Shown one piece after another: positions 25,326 through 37,700 of a DNA stretch of 64,000 nt. Origin of the DNA: V1-33 sp039795165 (GTDB lineage: Bacteria > Verrucomicrobiota > Verrucomicrobiia > Verrucomicrobiales > V1-33); the NCBI GenBank assembly GCA_039795165.1, contig JBDKER010000007.1, forward strand, positions 72,537-136,536. Reading direction: 5' to 3'. Below the pieces are notes generated by a model that saw only the letters and a list, made by a program, of their open reading frames with translations, did no database searches and was not told the DNA's origin. Each line of letters begins with the position of its first letter. Position 1 is the stretch's first letter. The position numbers and the translations under genes were made by a program.

Positions 25326-26192
25326 TTATGGCTCCGTCTGCGGCAGCGTTCTGCCCTTGAGCCATGCGGCGGCGACGTAGAGCGCCTTCCGCGGTGTGGA
25401 GACGCGGTAGCGGACATCGAAGACCCGGCAGCCATCTGCCTCCATGAGGTCGAGGGTGCGGCTGTAGATGCGGCGCATTGTTTCCGCTGCGAGCAGGGCG
25501 CGGGCGTCGGCCGGACGCCATGCGGTGGCGGCCGCTGCGTAGAATCCTCGGGCGCGGGCGATCTGACTGGCCATGAGGCGGAAAAACCCATCGTGGTAGC
25601 GGTGGGCTGCGATATCATCCTCCGTGCATCCGGCGGCGGCCAGTTCGTCGGTCGGGAGGTAGAGTCTCCTTCCGTGGTCCCAGTCCGTTCCGATGTCGCG
25701 GAGGATATTGGTGAGCTGGAGGGCGTAGCCGAGCTGTTCGGCATACGTGCGGCTTTCCGGGGTGCGGCAGCCGAAGATGCGGATGCTGACGAGGCCGACG
25801 CAGGAGGCGACCTTGTAGCAGTATTGCCTGAGATCTTCCCATGTGGCGAAACGGACCGGGCTGAGATCCGTGCTGACGCCGTCGATGATCTGCTCGAGTT
25901 CTCCGGCGGGGATCTGGTAGCGGTCGAGGAGCTGCAGAATCGAGGCTTCGAACGGAGAAATGTCCGTGATCCTGGCATGGAGGACATCGCGCCAGCGCTG
26001 GAGACCCGCGAGGCGCTGCTCCGTGGGAATTCCTTCGTCGTCCGCGAGGTCGTCGACGATGCGGCAGAATGCATAGAACGACTGCATGTCCTCGCGGCGC
26101 TGTCGTGGCAGGCTGGCGAGGGCGAAGGCGAGATTCGACCGGCTCTTCCGCACGATGGCGCTGGTTTCGGCACGGGACGGATCTGGGATCAT
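25326..26192 (-). CDS. Squalene/phytoene synthase family (HpnD-like)
   Basis: 288 residues. Both metal-binding aspartate motifs are intact: DDLAD (47-51) and RDIGTD (165-170). The surrounding segments SFYAFCRIVDDLADD, YCYKVASCVGLVSIRIFG and ALQLTNILRD are typical of trans-isoprenyl diphosphate synthases of the HpnC/HpnD/CrtB group. The enzyme condenses two farnesyl (or geranylgeranyl) diphosphates head to head; the HpnD branch makes presqualene diphosphate for hopanoids. I lean to HpnD by overall similarity, but CrtB cannot be excluded. No other carotenoid or hopanoid gene is nearby; the next genes downstream are the PotABC-like transporter, 18 bp away. Confidence 0.88.
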   Translation of the reverse strand: MIPDPSRAETSAIVRKSRSNLAFALASLPRQRREDMQSFYAFCRIVDDLADDEGIPTEQRLAGLQRWRDVLHARITDISPFEASILQLLDRYQIPAGELEQIIDGVSTDLSPVRFATWEDLRQYCYKVASCVGLVSIRIFGCRTPESRTYAEQLGYALQLTNILRDIGTDWDHGRRLYLPTDELAAAGCTEDDIAAHRYHDGFFRLMASQIARARGFYAAAATAWRPADARALLAAETMRRIYSRTLDLMEADGCRVFDVRYRVSTPRKALYVAAAWLKGRTLPQTEP

Positions 26193-26364
26193 GGGACGGG
26201 GACTGCGGCGGGACGGAAAGGCTGCTGCATCTTGGGCAAGGTGATCGGCCTGTCCACCCGAATGCGGAGGGACGGAAGCCGTGCCTGCGGATGGACCAGC
26301 GGGACTCGTCCCGGATCAGGATTTCCGACTTTTCAAAGCGGGCAGTTCCGGCACCAGTGGGGGG

Positions 26365-27126
26365 ATGAAATGCATAACCTGGAACGTGAATGGGCTTCGC
26401 TCCGTGATGGGGAAGGGGTTTCCCGGATTTTTGACGGCAGAGGAGCCGGATGTGGTGCTCCTGCAGGAGACCAAGGTGAATGCCGCCGAGATGGACTGGT
26501 CGTGGCTGCCCGGCTGGCATCTGGAGTGGAATCCGGCCGAGAAGCCCGGCTACAGCGGTACCGCGATCCTTTCAAAGCACCGCCCCGTGGCGGTGAGCCG
26601 GGGCATCGGGCGTCCCGAGCATGACCGCGAGGGCCGGGTCATCACTGCGGAGTATGCCTCGTGCTTCGTGGTGAGTGTCTACACTCCCAATGCGCAGGCC
26701 GAGCTGGCGCGGCTGCCATACCGGATGGAATGGGATGCTGCCTTTCTGGCGTATCTGAAGGAACTCGAGAAGCGCAAGCCGGTCCTCTGTGCGGGTGATC
26801 TGAATGTGGCGCACCGCGAGATCGATATTGCCCGGCCCGATGCCAATCGGCGCAGTCCCGGGTTTTCCGATGAAGAACGGGCTGGGTTCGACCGGATTCT
26901 CGGTTCTGGTTTCGTGGATGTGTTCCGGAAGTTCGATGATCGGCCGCATCAGTATTCGTGGTGGAGCTACCGGGCGGGGGCCCGTCAGAAAAACATCGGC
27001 TGGAGAATTGACTACTGGCTGGCGAGCGGGGAACTGGCTCCTGCGCTGACTTCTTGCACGATCCGGCAGGAGGTGCTGGGGAGCGACCATTGTCCGGTGG
27101 TGCTGGAGGCAGCCGTGCCGTTCTGA
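26365..27126 (+). CDS. xth: Exodeoxyribonuclease III
   Basis: 253 residues, the normal length. It is an Mg-dependent apurinic/apyrimidinic endonuclease and 3'-5' exonuclease of base-excision repair. MKCITWNVNGLR opens the EEP fold; LLQETKV carries the metal-binding Glu, CAGDLNVAHREIDIARP the catalytic Asp/Asn, and GSDHCPVVLE the final Asp-His. IGWRIDYWLAS is the RxDY motif of the XthA branch. The ATG at 26365 was chosen because the family begins exactly at MKCITWN. It is divergent from the squalene/phytoene synthase gene with 172 bp between starts. Confidence 0.97.
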   Translation: MKCITWNVNGLRSVMGKGFPGFLTAEEPDVVLLQETKVNAAEMDWSWLPGWHLEWNPAEKPGYSGTAILSKHRPVAVSRGIGRPEHDREGRVITAEYASCFVVSVYTPNAQAELARLPYRMEWDAAFLAYLKELEKRKPVLCAGDLNVAHREIDIARPDANRRSPGFSDEERAGFDRILGSGFVDVFRKFDDRPHQYSWWSYRAGARQKNIGWRIDYWLASGELAPALTSCTIRQEVLGSDHCPVVLEAAVPF

Positions 27127-27288
27127 GTGGGAAATGGGGAGCGCGGAGGTTCCTGACGGAACTGGAAAAAGTCCGCTGGCGTTCCGGCTGGCCCCGGGCA
27201 TCATCGGCGCGGGGTTCAGGGTGTGGCACCTGGAACGCTTCCGCAGTCGTACCGCTGAAACCCGTCATTTCCTTCCCCGAGTCCCTTC

Positions 27289-30078
<2,790 letters not shown>

Positions 30079-30109
30079 GCGCCCCGCCCGCCGTTCCGTG
30101 GAATCACAA

Positions 30110-30150
30110 AAGGCCCGGCAGCCGTGATGCGCTGCCGGGCCTTCTGATTT
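30110..30150. terminator. Bidirectional intrinsic terminator
   Basis: A perfect 13-bp inverted repeat (30110-30122 and 30131-30143, AAGGCCCGGCAGC against its complement) with an 8-base loop, followed on plus by a T-rich run (30144-30151). On minus it is followed by TTTT as well, so it can end both sucA from the left and the carboxypeptidase gene from the right. Confidence 0.9.
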
Positions 30151-30174
30151 TTGGGACTGGACTGCCGTGCTGGA

Positions 30175-31659
30175 TCAGGGCTGACTGAGGAAGGCAGAGA
30201 TGTCGGCGGAGATTTTCGCGAGGGATTCAAGGTTGGTGTACATCATGTGGCCGCCGTCGTAATACCCCCATGTGAAGTTGCGGTGGGTTTCCGCGGGGAG
30301 GTCGAGATGACGCACGCTGTAGGCGATGCCTTCCGGTGGGGTGGCGAGGTCATGATAGCCGCAGCCTATGAAGACTCGCAGGGCTGGGTTCTGCTTCATG
30401 GCTCCGCCGAGCTGGGAACCGACATCGAAGTAGCGGTTTCCCCTGCCGTAGTTCCATGGATTGACGCCCCCGTTGAGGATCTCGTAGGGACGGTCGGAAG
30501 CATAGTTGAGGCCATCGGCTCCGCGGAGATAGGCATTCATGGCGGAGGCAAAGGCACCGTAGACGACATCGTAGCTGGGATCGCCTTCGGGACCGCTGCA
30601 GCGGCCATCGAAGCGGCCGACGACTTTGTCTTCCGACTTGAGGAGTTCGCGGCGGAAGGTGTTGGGATCGATGCGGAGGTTATCGCGGAGGATCTGTTCG
30701 GAGGGGAGACCGGTGAGGAGAGAGAGGTAATCGGCGATGCCGCGGCGTTCCTGTTCCGGGAGGTCTGCGCCCATGAGGAGCGCGCGCGGGTAGCGATCGC
30801 GGGAGAAATCGACCGATCGTTTCCATGCCGCGGTGAAGTCCGCCTGGAGTTCCGGGGTGAGTTTCCGGTGGAAGTGCGCCACCGCGGTCATGCTGGGCAG
30901 CCAGATGTGAAAGGGTACGTCGTTCTGTTCGTCCGGCGAGAGCGTGCGGAAGTCGAGGAGACCGCTCACGATGATGACACCATTGAGGTACATGCCGTAG
31001 CGGCTCTGGAGGTGTTCCGCGAGGCCGCTGATGCGGATGGCGCCATAGCTTTCACCCATGAGGAACTTGGGACTGCCCCAGCGCTGCCGCTTGGTGATCC
31101 AGAGCCGGACGAAGTCGCCCACGCTTTCGATGTCCTCGCTGAACCCATGGAATTGCTTGGGATCCTCGCCTTTTTCCGGCTGGCTGAGTCCAGTGCTCAC
31201 GGGGTCGACGAAGACGAGGTCGGCGTCGCGGAGGAGGGTGTGTTCGTTTTCGGTTAGCTGGAACGGAGGTTTGGGGGCCGTGACTCCGTCAGCGGGCATG
31301 GAGACGCGGCGCGGGCCGAAGGCACCGAGGTGGAGCCAGACGGCGCTGCTGCCGGGGCCACCATTGAAGCAGAAGCAGACCGGACGTTTCGCGGAGTCGC
31401 CGGCGTCCGTGCGTTCATAGGAAACCGAGAAGACCTTCGCGCGGGGTTCGCCGTAAGCCTTCGTGAGGGTCATGGTCCCTGCGGTGGCGCGGTAGCTGAG
31501 CTTCTGGCCTTTGACCGTGATGCTGCGCTGGGTTTCGGTGGTTTCCTCCTTTGCTTCTGCTGCGGGGGCGTCCTTCTTTTCTTCCGGCTTGGCGTCGGCT
31601 GCGCGTAACGGAGCCGTGGCGAAAGCGAACAGCAGCAGGGTCAGGGGATGGATTCTCAT
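30175..31659 (-). CDS. Serine carboxypeptidase, peptidase family S10
   Basis: 494 residues with a signal peptide (MRIHPLTLLLFAFATAPLRA), then an Ala/Glu/Lys-rich linker. The S10 fold shows FNGGPGSSAVWLHLG (oxyanion-hole region), the catalytic Ser in GESYG, the catalytic Asp in GYHDLATPP and the catalytic His in YYDGGHMMYTNL. Such enzymes remove C-terminal residues at acid pH and act in the periplasm or outside the cell. Bacterial S10 members are fairly common in PVC and acidobacterial genomes. The gene shares a terminator with sucA and diverges from the MFS gene with 194 bp between their starts. Confidence 0.95.
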   Translation of the reverse strand: MRIHPLTLLLFAFATAPLRAADAKPEEKKDAPAAEAKEETTETQRSITVKGQKLSYRATAGTMTLTKAYGEPRAKVFSVSYERTDAGDSAKRPVCFCFNGGPGSSAVWLHLGAFGPRRVSMPADGVTAPKPPFQLTENEHTLLRDADLVFVDPVSTGLSQPEKGEDPKQFHGFSEDIESVGDFVRLWITKRQRWGSPKFLMGESYGAIRISGLAEHLQSRYGMYLNGVIIVSGLLDFRTLSPDEQNDVPFHIWLPSMTAVAHFHRKLTPELQADFTAAWKRSVDFSRDRYPRALLMGADLPEQERRGIADYLSLLTGLPSEQILRDNLRIDPNTFRRELLKSEDKVVGRFDGRCSGPEGDPSYDVVYGAFASAMNAYLRGADGLNYASDRPYEILNGGVNPWNYGRGNRYFDVGSQLGGAMKQNPALRVFIGCGYHDLATPPEGIAYSVRHLDLPAETHRNFTWGYYDGGHMMYTNLESLAKISADISAFLSQP

Positions 31660-31853
31660 GGTTCCGCGCTACCGTCCGCGGCGCGGCAAGTCAAGCCATG
31701 GCCTGACGGGTGCGAGCCCGTCGAATCGGCGTGGCAGGCTCCATGATGTGCGGGAGGAATCCGCGCGGTCCCTCGCTGCACGCGCCGCGCATCCGTCCTC
31801 GTTTTTCTGCTGACAGCGGCGGCCGGGACCCGCAAGATGAGGGCCTTTATTCC

Positions 31854-33179
31854 ATGGGGACATCTTCAATTTCATGGCTCGACCGGGCGGCAACGGAAGC
31901 CGGATCCGGATTCAACCGCTGGATGGTTCCGCCGGCCGCCATTGCGGTGCACATGTGCATCGGGCAGGTGTATGCCTTCAGTGTCTTCAACAAACCGCTG
32001 GCGGCTGAGCTGGGTGCAACGGTGTCGCAGGTGCAGGTGGCGTATTCCATCGCGCTGGTGATGCTGGGCCTGAGTGCAGCGGTTTTCGGGAAATGGGTGG
32101 AACGGAGCGGGCCGCGCAAGACCATGCTGGCCTCGTGGCTCTGCTTCTGCGGAGGTCTGGTCCTTGCGGCGCTTGCCGTGAAGTTGAAGTCGCTTCCGCT
32201 GCTGCTCGGGGGCTATGGGGTGCTGGGAGGAATCGGGCTGGGGCTGGGCTACATTGCGCCGGTGAGCACGCTTGTGAAGTGGTTCCCGGACAGACCCGGC
32301 ATGGCGACAGGAATGGCGATCATGGGGTTTGGCGGAGGGGCCCTCATCGGATCGCCCCTCGCGCAGGAACTGATGAAGCATTACGCGGCCGGGGGGGGCA
32401 CCGGAGCATTGGCAACCCTCGTGACGATGGCGGCCATTTATTCCGGTTTCATGGTGCTGGGAGCGGTGCTGGTGCGGGTGCCTGCGGCCGGATGGCGTCC
32501 CGAGGGATGGGAACCGGCGGTGGGTGGATCGAAGCTGGTGACGACTGCGAGTGTGGCCGTCGATACGGCATGGAAGACCCCGCAGTTCTGGCTGCTCTGG
32601 GTGGTGCTCTGCATGAATGTGAGTGCCGGCATTGGGATTCTCGGGCTGGCGAGCGACATGCTGCAGAACATGTTCGGAGTCTCCGCGGTGGTGGGTGCCG
32701 GCTTCACGGGCTTGCTCAGCATCTTCAATATGGGCGGGCGCTTCGTGTGGTCATCGGTCTCCGATTTCACGGGCCGCAAAGCGGTTTACTGCATCTACTT
32801 CGTGCTGGGAGCGGCGCTCTATGCGCTGCTGCCGTGGACACAGCATACCGGGAACCGCGTTCTCTTCGTCGCCTGCACCGCCGTGATCATCAGCATGTAC
32901 GGAGCCGGTTTTGCGACCATTCCAGCGTACCTGCGGGATCTGTTCGGAACCTATCAGGTGGGAGCGATCCATGGTCGGCTCATCACGGCGTGGAGCATGG
33001 CTGCGGTCATCGGGCCCTCGCTGATCAATGGATTGTTCGACCGCCGGGTCGCGGCCGGAGTACCGAAGGCTGAAGCGTACAACGGAACCTTTTATCTCAT
33101 GTGTGTGCTCCTCGGCATCGGCCTTGTGGCCAATCTCCTCGTGCGGCCAGTCGATCCGAAGCATCACGTGAAATCCTGA
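31854..33179 (+). CDS. OFA-family MFS transporter (oxalate/formate antiporter type)
   Basis: 441 residues from the ATG at 31854; an upstream extension was rejected because it is polar and Arg-rich. Twelve helices are expected. FNRWMVPPAAIAVHMCIGQVYAFSVF at the N-terminus, GLGLGYIAPVSTLVKWFPDRPGMATG in helix 4 to 5, and MGGRFVWSSVSDFTGRK in the central loop are hallmarks of the OFA family, which exchanges small carboxylates such as oxalate and formate. The substrate cannot be assigned. A 40-codon gene begins 4 bp after its stop. Confidence 0.93.
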   Translation: MGTSSISWLDRAATEAGSGFNRWMVPPAAIAVHMCIGQVYAFSVFNKPLAAELGATVSQVQVAYSIALVMLGLSAAVFGKWVERSGPRKTMLASWLCFCGGLVLAALAVKLKSLPLLLGGYGVLGGIGLGLGYIAPVSTLVKWFPDRPGMATGMAIMGFGGGALIGSPLAQELMKHYAAGGGTGALATLVTMAAIYSGFMVLGAVLVRVPAAGWRPEGWEPAVGGSKLVTTASVAVDTAWKTPQFWLLWVVLCMNVSAGIGILGLASDMLQNMFGVSAVVGAGFTGLLSIFNMGGRFVWSSVSDFTGRKAVYCIYFVLGAALYALLPWTQHTGNRVLFVACTAVIISMYGAGFATIPAYLRDLFGTYQVGAIHGRLITAWSMAAVIGPSLINGLFDRRVAAGVPKAEAYNGTFYLMCVLLGIGLVANLLVRPVDPKHHVKS

Positions 33180-33183
33180 CATC

Positions 33184-33306
33184 ATGAAGACTCTGTGCAT
33201 CTGGCTGGCTGTGGCGATTCCTCTGGCCTGGGGAGTGACAAAATCCGTGCAGAAGTCCCTGCCACTCTTTGCGGAACCGTCTGCGGTGAGCTCTCCGGCG
33301 AAATAG
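33184..33306 (+). CDS. Small subunit associated with OFA-type MFS transporter
   Basis: Only 40 codons, ATG at 33184, TAG at 33304-33306. The peptide (MKTLCIWLAVAIPLAWGVTK, ending SVQKSLPLFAEPSAVSSPAK) is one hydrophobic helix with the pattern W-x3-IPLAWGV followed by an amphipathic segment and LF. This matches the short MFS small-subunit proteins that regularly follow OFA-family genes. It should sit in the inner membrane beside the transporter. It lies 4 bp after the MFS stop codon, which supports coupling. Easily missed because of its size. Confidence 0.75.
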   Translation: MKTLCIWLAVAIPLAWGVTKSVQKSLPLFAEPSAVSSPAK

Positions 33307-33390
33307 GGCAAGCTGCCACCCCGCCGTTCCTGCAGGCGGAACCACATCTGAGTGCTCGCCTCCGGAGCGGAAGTGCGGTATTCTGCCACC

Positions 33391-34653
33391 ATGAAAACTC
33401 TGCTGACTCTGCTGCTCGCCATCGGAACGGGAAGTGCATGGGCGGACTGGCCGACGTGGCGGGGAGCATCCCGGACGGGAATTTCGGAATCGAAGGGACT
33501 GCTTGCGGAGTGGAGCGGCAAGGGACCGCCGCTCGCGTGGACTTCGGAGGGTCTGGGCAAGGGAATGTCGTCGGTCGCCATTGCCGAGGGAAAGCTTTAT
33601 GTGACCGGGCGCCGGCGTCAGGCCGATGGCCGCGAGGGAACGCAGCTGACGTCGCTTGATGTGCGCACGGGCAAGCGGCTCTGGTCTCTGCCGACCTGTG
33701 AGGGAGGCGAGGAGCCGAACGGGACGCCCACGGTGGCCAACGGGATGGTTTTCGTGCTCGACCGGACAGGGAATCTCACGGCTGCCGAGGCCGCTACCGG
33801 CCGCAAGCTCTGGCAGCGGAATCTCGAGAGGGAGTTCGGCGGGAAGATGATGTCGGGCTGGGGCTGGAGCGAATCGCCGCTGGCGGATGGCGAGCGGCTC
33901 GTCGTTACTCCCGGTGGTCCGCAGGCCCTGCTGGTGGCCCTTGATCAGAAGACCGGACGCACGCTCTGGCAGAGCAAGCCGCCCATGCTCGGCAGTCAGG
34001 GCCAGGATGGCGCTGCCTATTCCAGCGTGGTCATCAGCAAGGCAGCCGGCTGGAGGCATTACGTTCAGCTGACCGGTCGCGCCGTGGTCGGCGTCGATCC
34101 GGAAGACGGCAGAGTGCTGTGGCATTACGGCCGGGTGAACAATGGGACGGCGAACATCCCGACGCCCCTTGCGTGGGACGATCACGTGTTTGTCTCGACC
34201 GGCTACGGGGCCGGGGCCGCGCTGCTCAGAATTTCCCGCGAAGCCAAGGGGCTGAAGGCCACGGAAGTGTACTTCCTGGAGTCGCGTACCTTTCAGAACC
34301 ACCACGGCGGCATGATCCTCCATGACGGACACATCTACGCCGGGACGGGACACAATAATGGATTCCCGATCTGCCTCGAGGCCGCCACGGGCAAAGTGAA
34401 GTGGGGGGGCGAGCGCCATCCGGAAGGCAAGGAATCCGCTGCCGTCACCATGGCCGACGGCCGACTCTATTTCCGGTATCAGAATGGGGTGATGGCTTTG
34501 ATTGATGCGACTCCTGAGGCCTACCGGGAACGGGGGCACTTCCAGTTGCCGGACGAGGATGGTCCTTCGTGGCCTCATCCGGTGGTTGATGATGGCAAGC
34601 TCTACATCCGGTCGCAGGACAAGCTGCACTGCTTCGATGTTGGTGCCCGCTGA
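33391..34653 (+). CDS. Secreted PQQ-like beta-propeller protein
   Basis: 420 residues with a signal peptide (MKTLLTLLLAIGTGSAWA, cut before DW). The mature start DWPTWRGASRTGISESKG is the conserved opening of the PVC PQQ-binding-like beta-propeller family. Propeller blades are seen as repeated V-x-G-x-D/L-x3-TG-x2-LW units (LDVRTGKRLWSLPT, AEAATGRKLWQRN, LDQKTGRTLWQSK, VDPEDGRVLWHYG, LEAATGKVKWGG). Whether PQQ is bound is unclear; many members are non-enzymatic propellers. Expected location is the periplasm. It lies 85 bp after the small transporter gene and 134 bp before the giant gene. Confidence 0.9.
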   Translation: MKTLLTLLLAIGTGSAWADWPTWRGASRTGISESKGLLAEWSGKGPPLAWTSEGLGKGMSSVAIAEGKLYVTGRRRQADGREGTQLTSLDVRTGKRLWSLPTCEGGEEPNGTPTVANGMVFVLDRTGNLTAAEAATGRKLWQRNLEREFGGKMMSGWGWSESPLADGERLVVTPGGPQALLVALDQKTGRTLWQSKPPMLGSQGQDGAAYSSVVISKAAGWRHYVQLTGRAVVGVDPEDGRVLWHYGRVNNGTANIPTPLAWDDHVFVSTGYGAGAALLRISREAKGLKATEVYFLESRTFQNHHGGMILHDGHIYAGTGHNNGFPICLEAATGKVKWGGERHPEGKESAAVTMADGRLYFRYQNGVMALIDATPEAYRERGHFQLPDEDGPSWPHPVVDDGKLYIRSQDKLHCFDVGAR

Positions 34654-34786
34654 TGCTCCTCTCCTTCCGTTTTCCCGCAGATCATTCCAGGAATTCGTGT
34701 GCTCGTGCGTGATGCCGGGGGATTCCGCGTCCGTCCTCCCCGGAACCCGGAAGGTCATTTCTGAAACAACTCATCGATTCTTTCTC

Positions 34787-37700
34787 ATGAAGCCGCTCTC
34801 TCTTTTTCTGGTCCCCCTGCTGCTGGCGGGTGTGTCCGTGGTGTCCGCCGCCGATACTGGATTTCTGGAACGGTTTGCGTTCGCGGATGACCGGGCGGCG
34901 GTGCTGCGGGAGCTCATTCCGGGAACGGATGATTTCTACTATTTCCATGCGCTGCATCTCCAGCATGAGGGCAAACGGGCGGAACTGATGACGCTCCTCA
35001 AGGAATGGGAAGACCGGTTTCAGGGAGGCAATGGGCGGCGCGATGAAATCCGGAACCGTCAGGCCCTGCTGGACTACGGAACCGATCCCGCGGCGAGTCT
35101 CGCTTACCTGCGCGGCAAATTGGGGGTCAGCTTCAACCATCAGCGCATCACGCCCGATGCCCGTCCCGAACTTCCTACCAGACTGGATCCCTCCCTCGTG
35201 TCCAGGGCAGCCTTTCAGGCGGATGCTCTCGCGAATACCGATGCGCTGGGAAATTTCACCCCGCACGGACTCGTCACACTCCTCCGCGAGGGCGGTACCG
35301 AACTGACGACCGCACGGCGGCGCGACCTGCTCAGCCGGATCCACCGTCCCGACTTTGCGGGCCTGCCGGGCATCATTCACGAAGACCTTGGAACCAAGGA
35401 ATCCGGCGGGTTCGGGGAGTTTCCGATCCATGGGAAGCTCACGCTGGCACAACTCGAGGAACTGCTGCGGCTCAGGCCGGCGCTCCTGCAGAACACGAAT
35501 TTCGTGAATGCGTGGGCCGTGCGGCTCCGTCCGGCCTTCGGCGAAGATGCGGTGCGCAGTGCCGAGGTCCGCGAGGCATGGCTGGACCGTCTCGAAGCCT
35601 TCACGGCGAAGCTCGCTCCGTCCTTCAATTCCCTCAAGGCGCACGTTCTCTATCATCGTCTGATTCATGATCAGCAGCAGGGGAAGGTGAGCGAAGCGCG
35701 CCTGATGGCCTACCTGCAGCTGCCTCGGCCCGTAGGCTATGTGCGGCCGGAATTCCGTGACTCCGAAGCCTTCCGTCAGCCCGTGGATCTCAATGCGGAC
35801 TTCGGGTCGCTCACCGCCTGTCCTCCGGTGAGCAATGATGAAATACTCGTGCGCAGCCTGCTGCTTGGCTTGCTGGCCAGAGTGGATAGCGCGGAGAAAT
35901 GGGCGCCGTATGTGGAATCCGGATGGCTGGCGGCCTTGCATGCCGAAGCCAAGCTGCTGTCGGGTGCTCCGGATGCCGCCCGCTGGGTTTCACTGCTCAA
36001 TCCTCAGGCATATCAGGCTCTCAAGGACCGCGTGGACCTCGACTTCGATCCGGCGGTGCGGCGCAGCTGGGGTGCCGCCGATGAAGTGGCCATCGATGTG
36101 CATCTCAAGAACGTCCCGAAGCTGCTCGTGAAGGTCTACGAGATCAATACCGAGAACGTGCACCGCACGACCGCCGCGCAGGTCAATACCGACCTGAACC
36201 TCGACGGTCTCACTGCCAACAGCGAGCAGACCCATGAATCAGTGGATGCCCCCATCCTCCGCACCCGGCGCACCTTCCAGTTCCCGGAACTCAAGGGTAA
36301 GCGCGGCGTCTGGATCATTGAGTTCATCGGCGGTGGCCGCAGCAGCCGGGCCCTCGTGCGCAAGGGAGGCATCCGCCATGTGGTCGTTCCCGACGCGATT
36401 GGCACGCAGCTCCGGCTCTTCCACGAGAATATGGAGCCAGTCACCAAAGGCTATGTGCTCGCGGGCCCGCGGCGTTTCGATGCCGACGAAGACGGAAGCA
36501 TTCACATTCCCTTCAGCGAAAGACCCGGCGAGCAGGATCTTATTCTCGGTGACGGAACCGGATTCACGTCGCTCGAAAAGGTCGTGCTTGGCGGGGAATC
36601 GTACGAACTGAAGGCGGGTTTCCACGTTCCGCGGGAATCGCTCCTGCCTGGAAAGATGGCGGAACTCGCCTTCCGTCCGGCGCTGCGCAACAATGGCCGC
36701 CCCGTGCCACTGGATGCCCTCTCGAAGGTGCGGCTGACCATTGTTTCGCGGACCCTCGACGGACTTCCCGCCACCAGCGTGCACGACATCGGGCTCCGCG
36801 ACGCAGCCGGAAACCCAGTCGGTCCACAGCTCGCCGATGACGCGGAAACCATCATTGGCTTCTCCGCGCCCGACCGCCTTGCTTCGCTCGAGTTCAGCCT
36901 CGAAGGTGAAATGAAGGCCCTTGCGACCGGCCAACCCGTGAAGCTCACCGCGTCGGGCAGTCTCGCGGTCAATGGGATCAGTCTGACCGAACAGACTTCC
37001 GACCTGCATCTTTCCCGGACGGAATCGGGATATGTGCTCGAGGAACGCGGACGGAGTGGCGAGGAACGGGCCGAGCGTGAAGTGAACGTGACCCTGACCC
37101 ACCGGGACTTCACGGTGAGCCGGACCCTCACCCTGAAGACCGATGCGGCCGGGGCTGTCAGTCTGGGATCACTCGACGGGATCACGTCCGTGGTGGCGCG
37201 CAGTGCGGCGGGTGTGGAACGGCGCTTTGCACTGAGCGGCGACCGCGCCACGGTGCCCGCGCTCGTGCAGGCCAAGGTCGGGGAAACCGTGCGCCTGGCG
37301 TGGTCCGGACCCGCCAATCCACAGCCTGGCGACGTCAGTGTGCTGGAACTGCGCAATGGCGTGCCGGTGCGCGATGCCGCCGCTACCGTGACGGTTTCGG
37401 GGGGCATGGTGGCGATCCGCGATCTTCCGCAGGGAGAATACGCGGTCGAATTCACTCCATCGATGGCCACCACCGTGCTGCGGCTGGCGGCCGGAGCAGC
37501 CGTCACGGGAAATGTCGTGAATCCGGCGCTCACCATGGAACTTTCCGCGCCGGCTCCGCTCAGCATTGCCGGAATGGCCGCGGCCCAGCTGCCGGGCAAC
37601 GACGGCAAGGAAGGCCGCCGCGTCCTTGTCTTCCAGATCGGGAATCCCGGCGAGGAAACCCGCGTGCATGTTCTCGCGAGCCGCTTTCTGCCGCACTTCG

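Noticed and set aside
25311..26624. 437-codon open frame on plus opposite the squalene/phytoene synthase
   Set aside because: Antisense to an enzyme with both aspartate motifs and also overlapping the exonuclease III start in another frame.
34502..34786. Longer start for the giant gene inside the PQQ-like gene
   Set aside because: The added 95 residues are polar and overlap the previous gene; the signal peptide begins at 34787.
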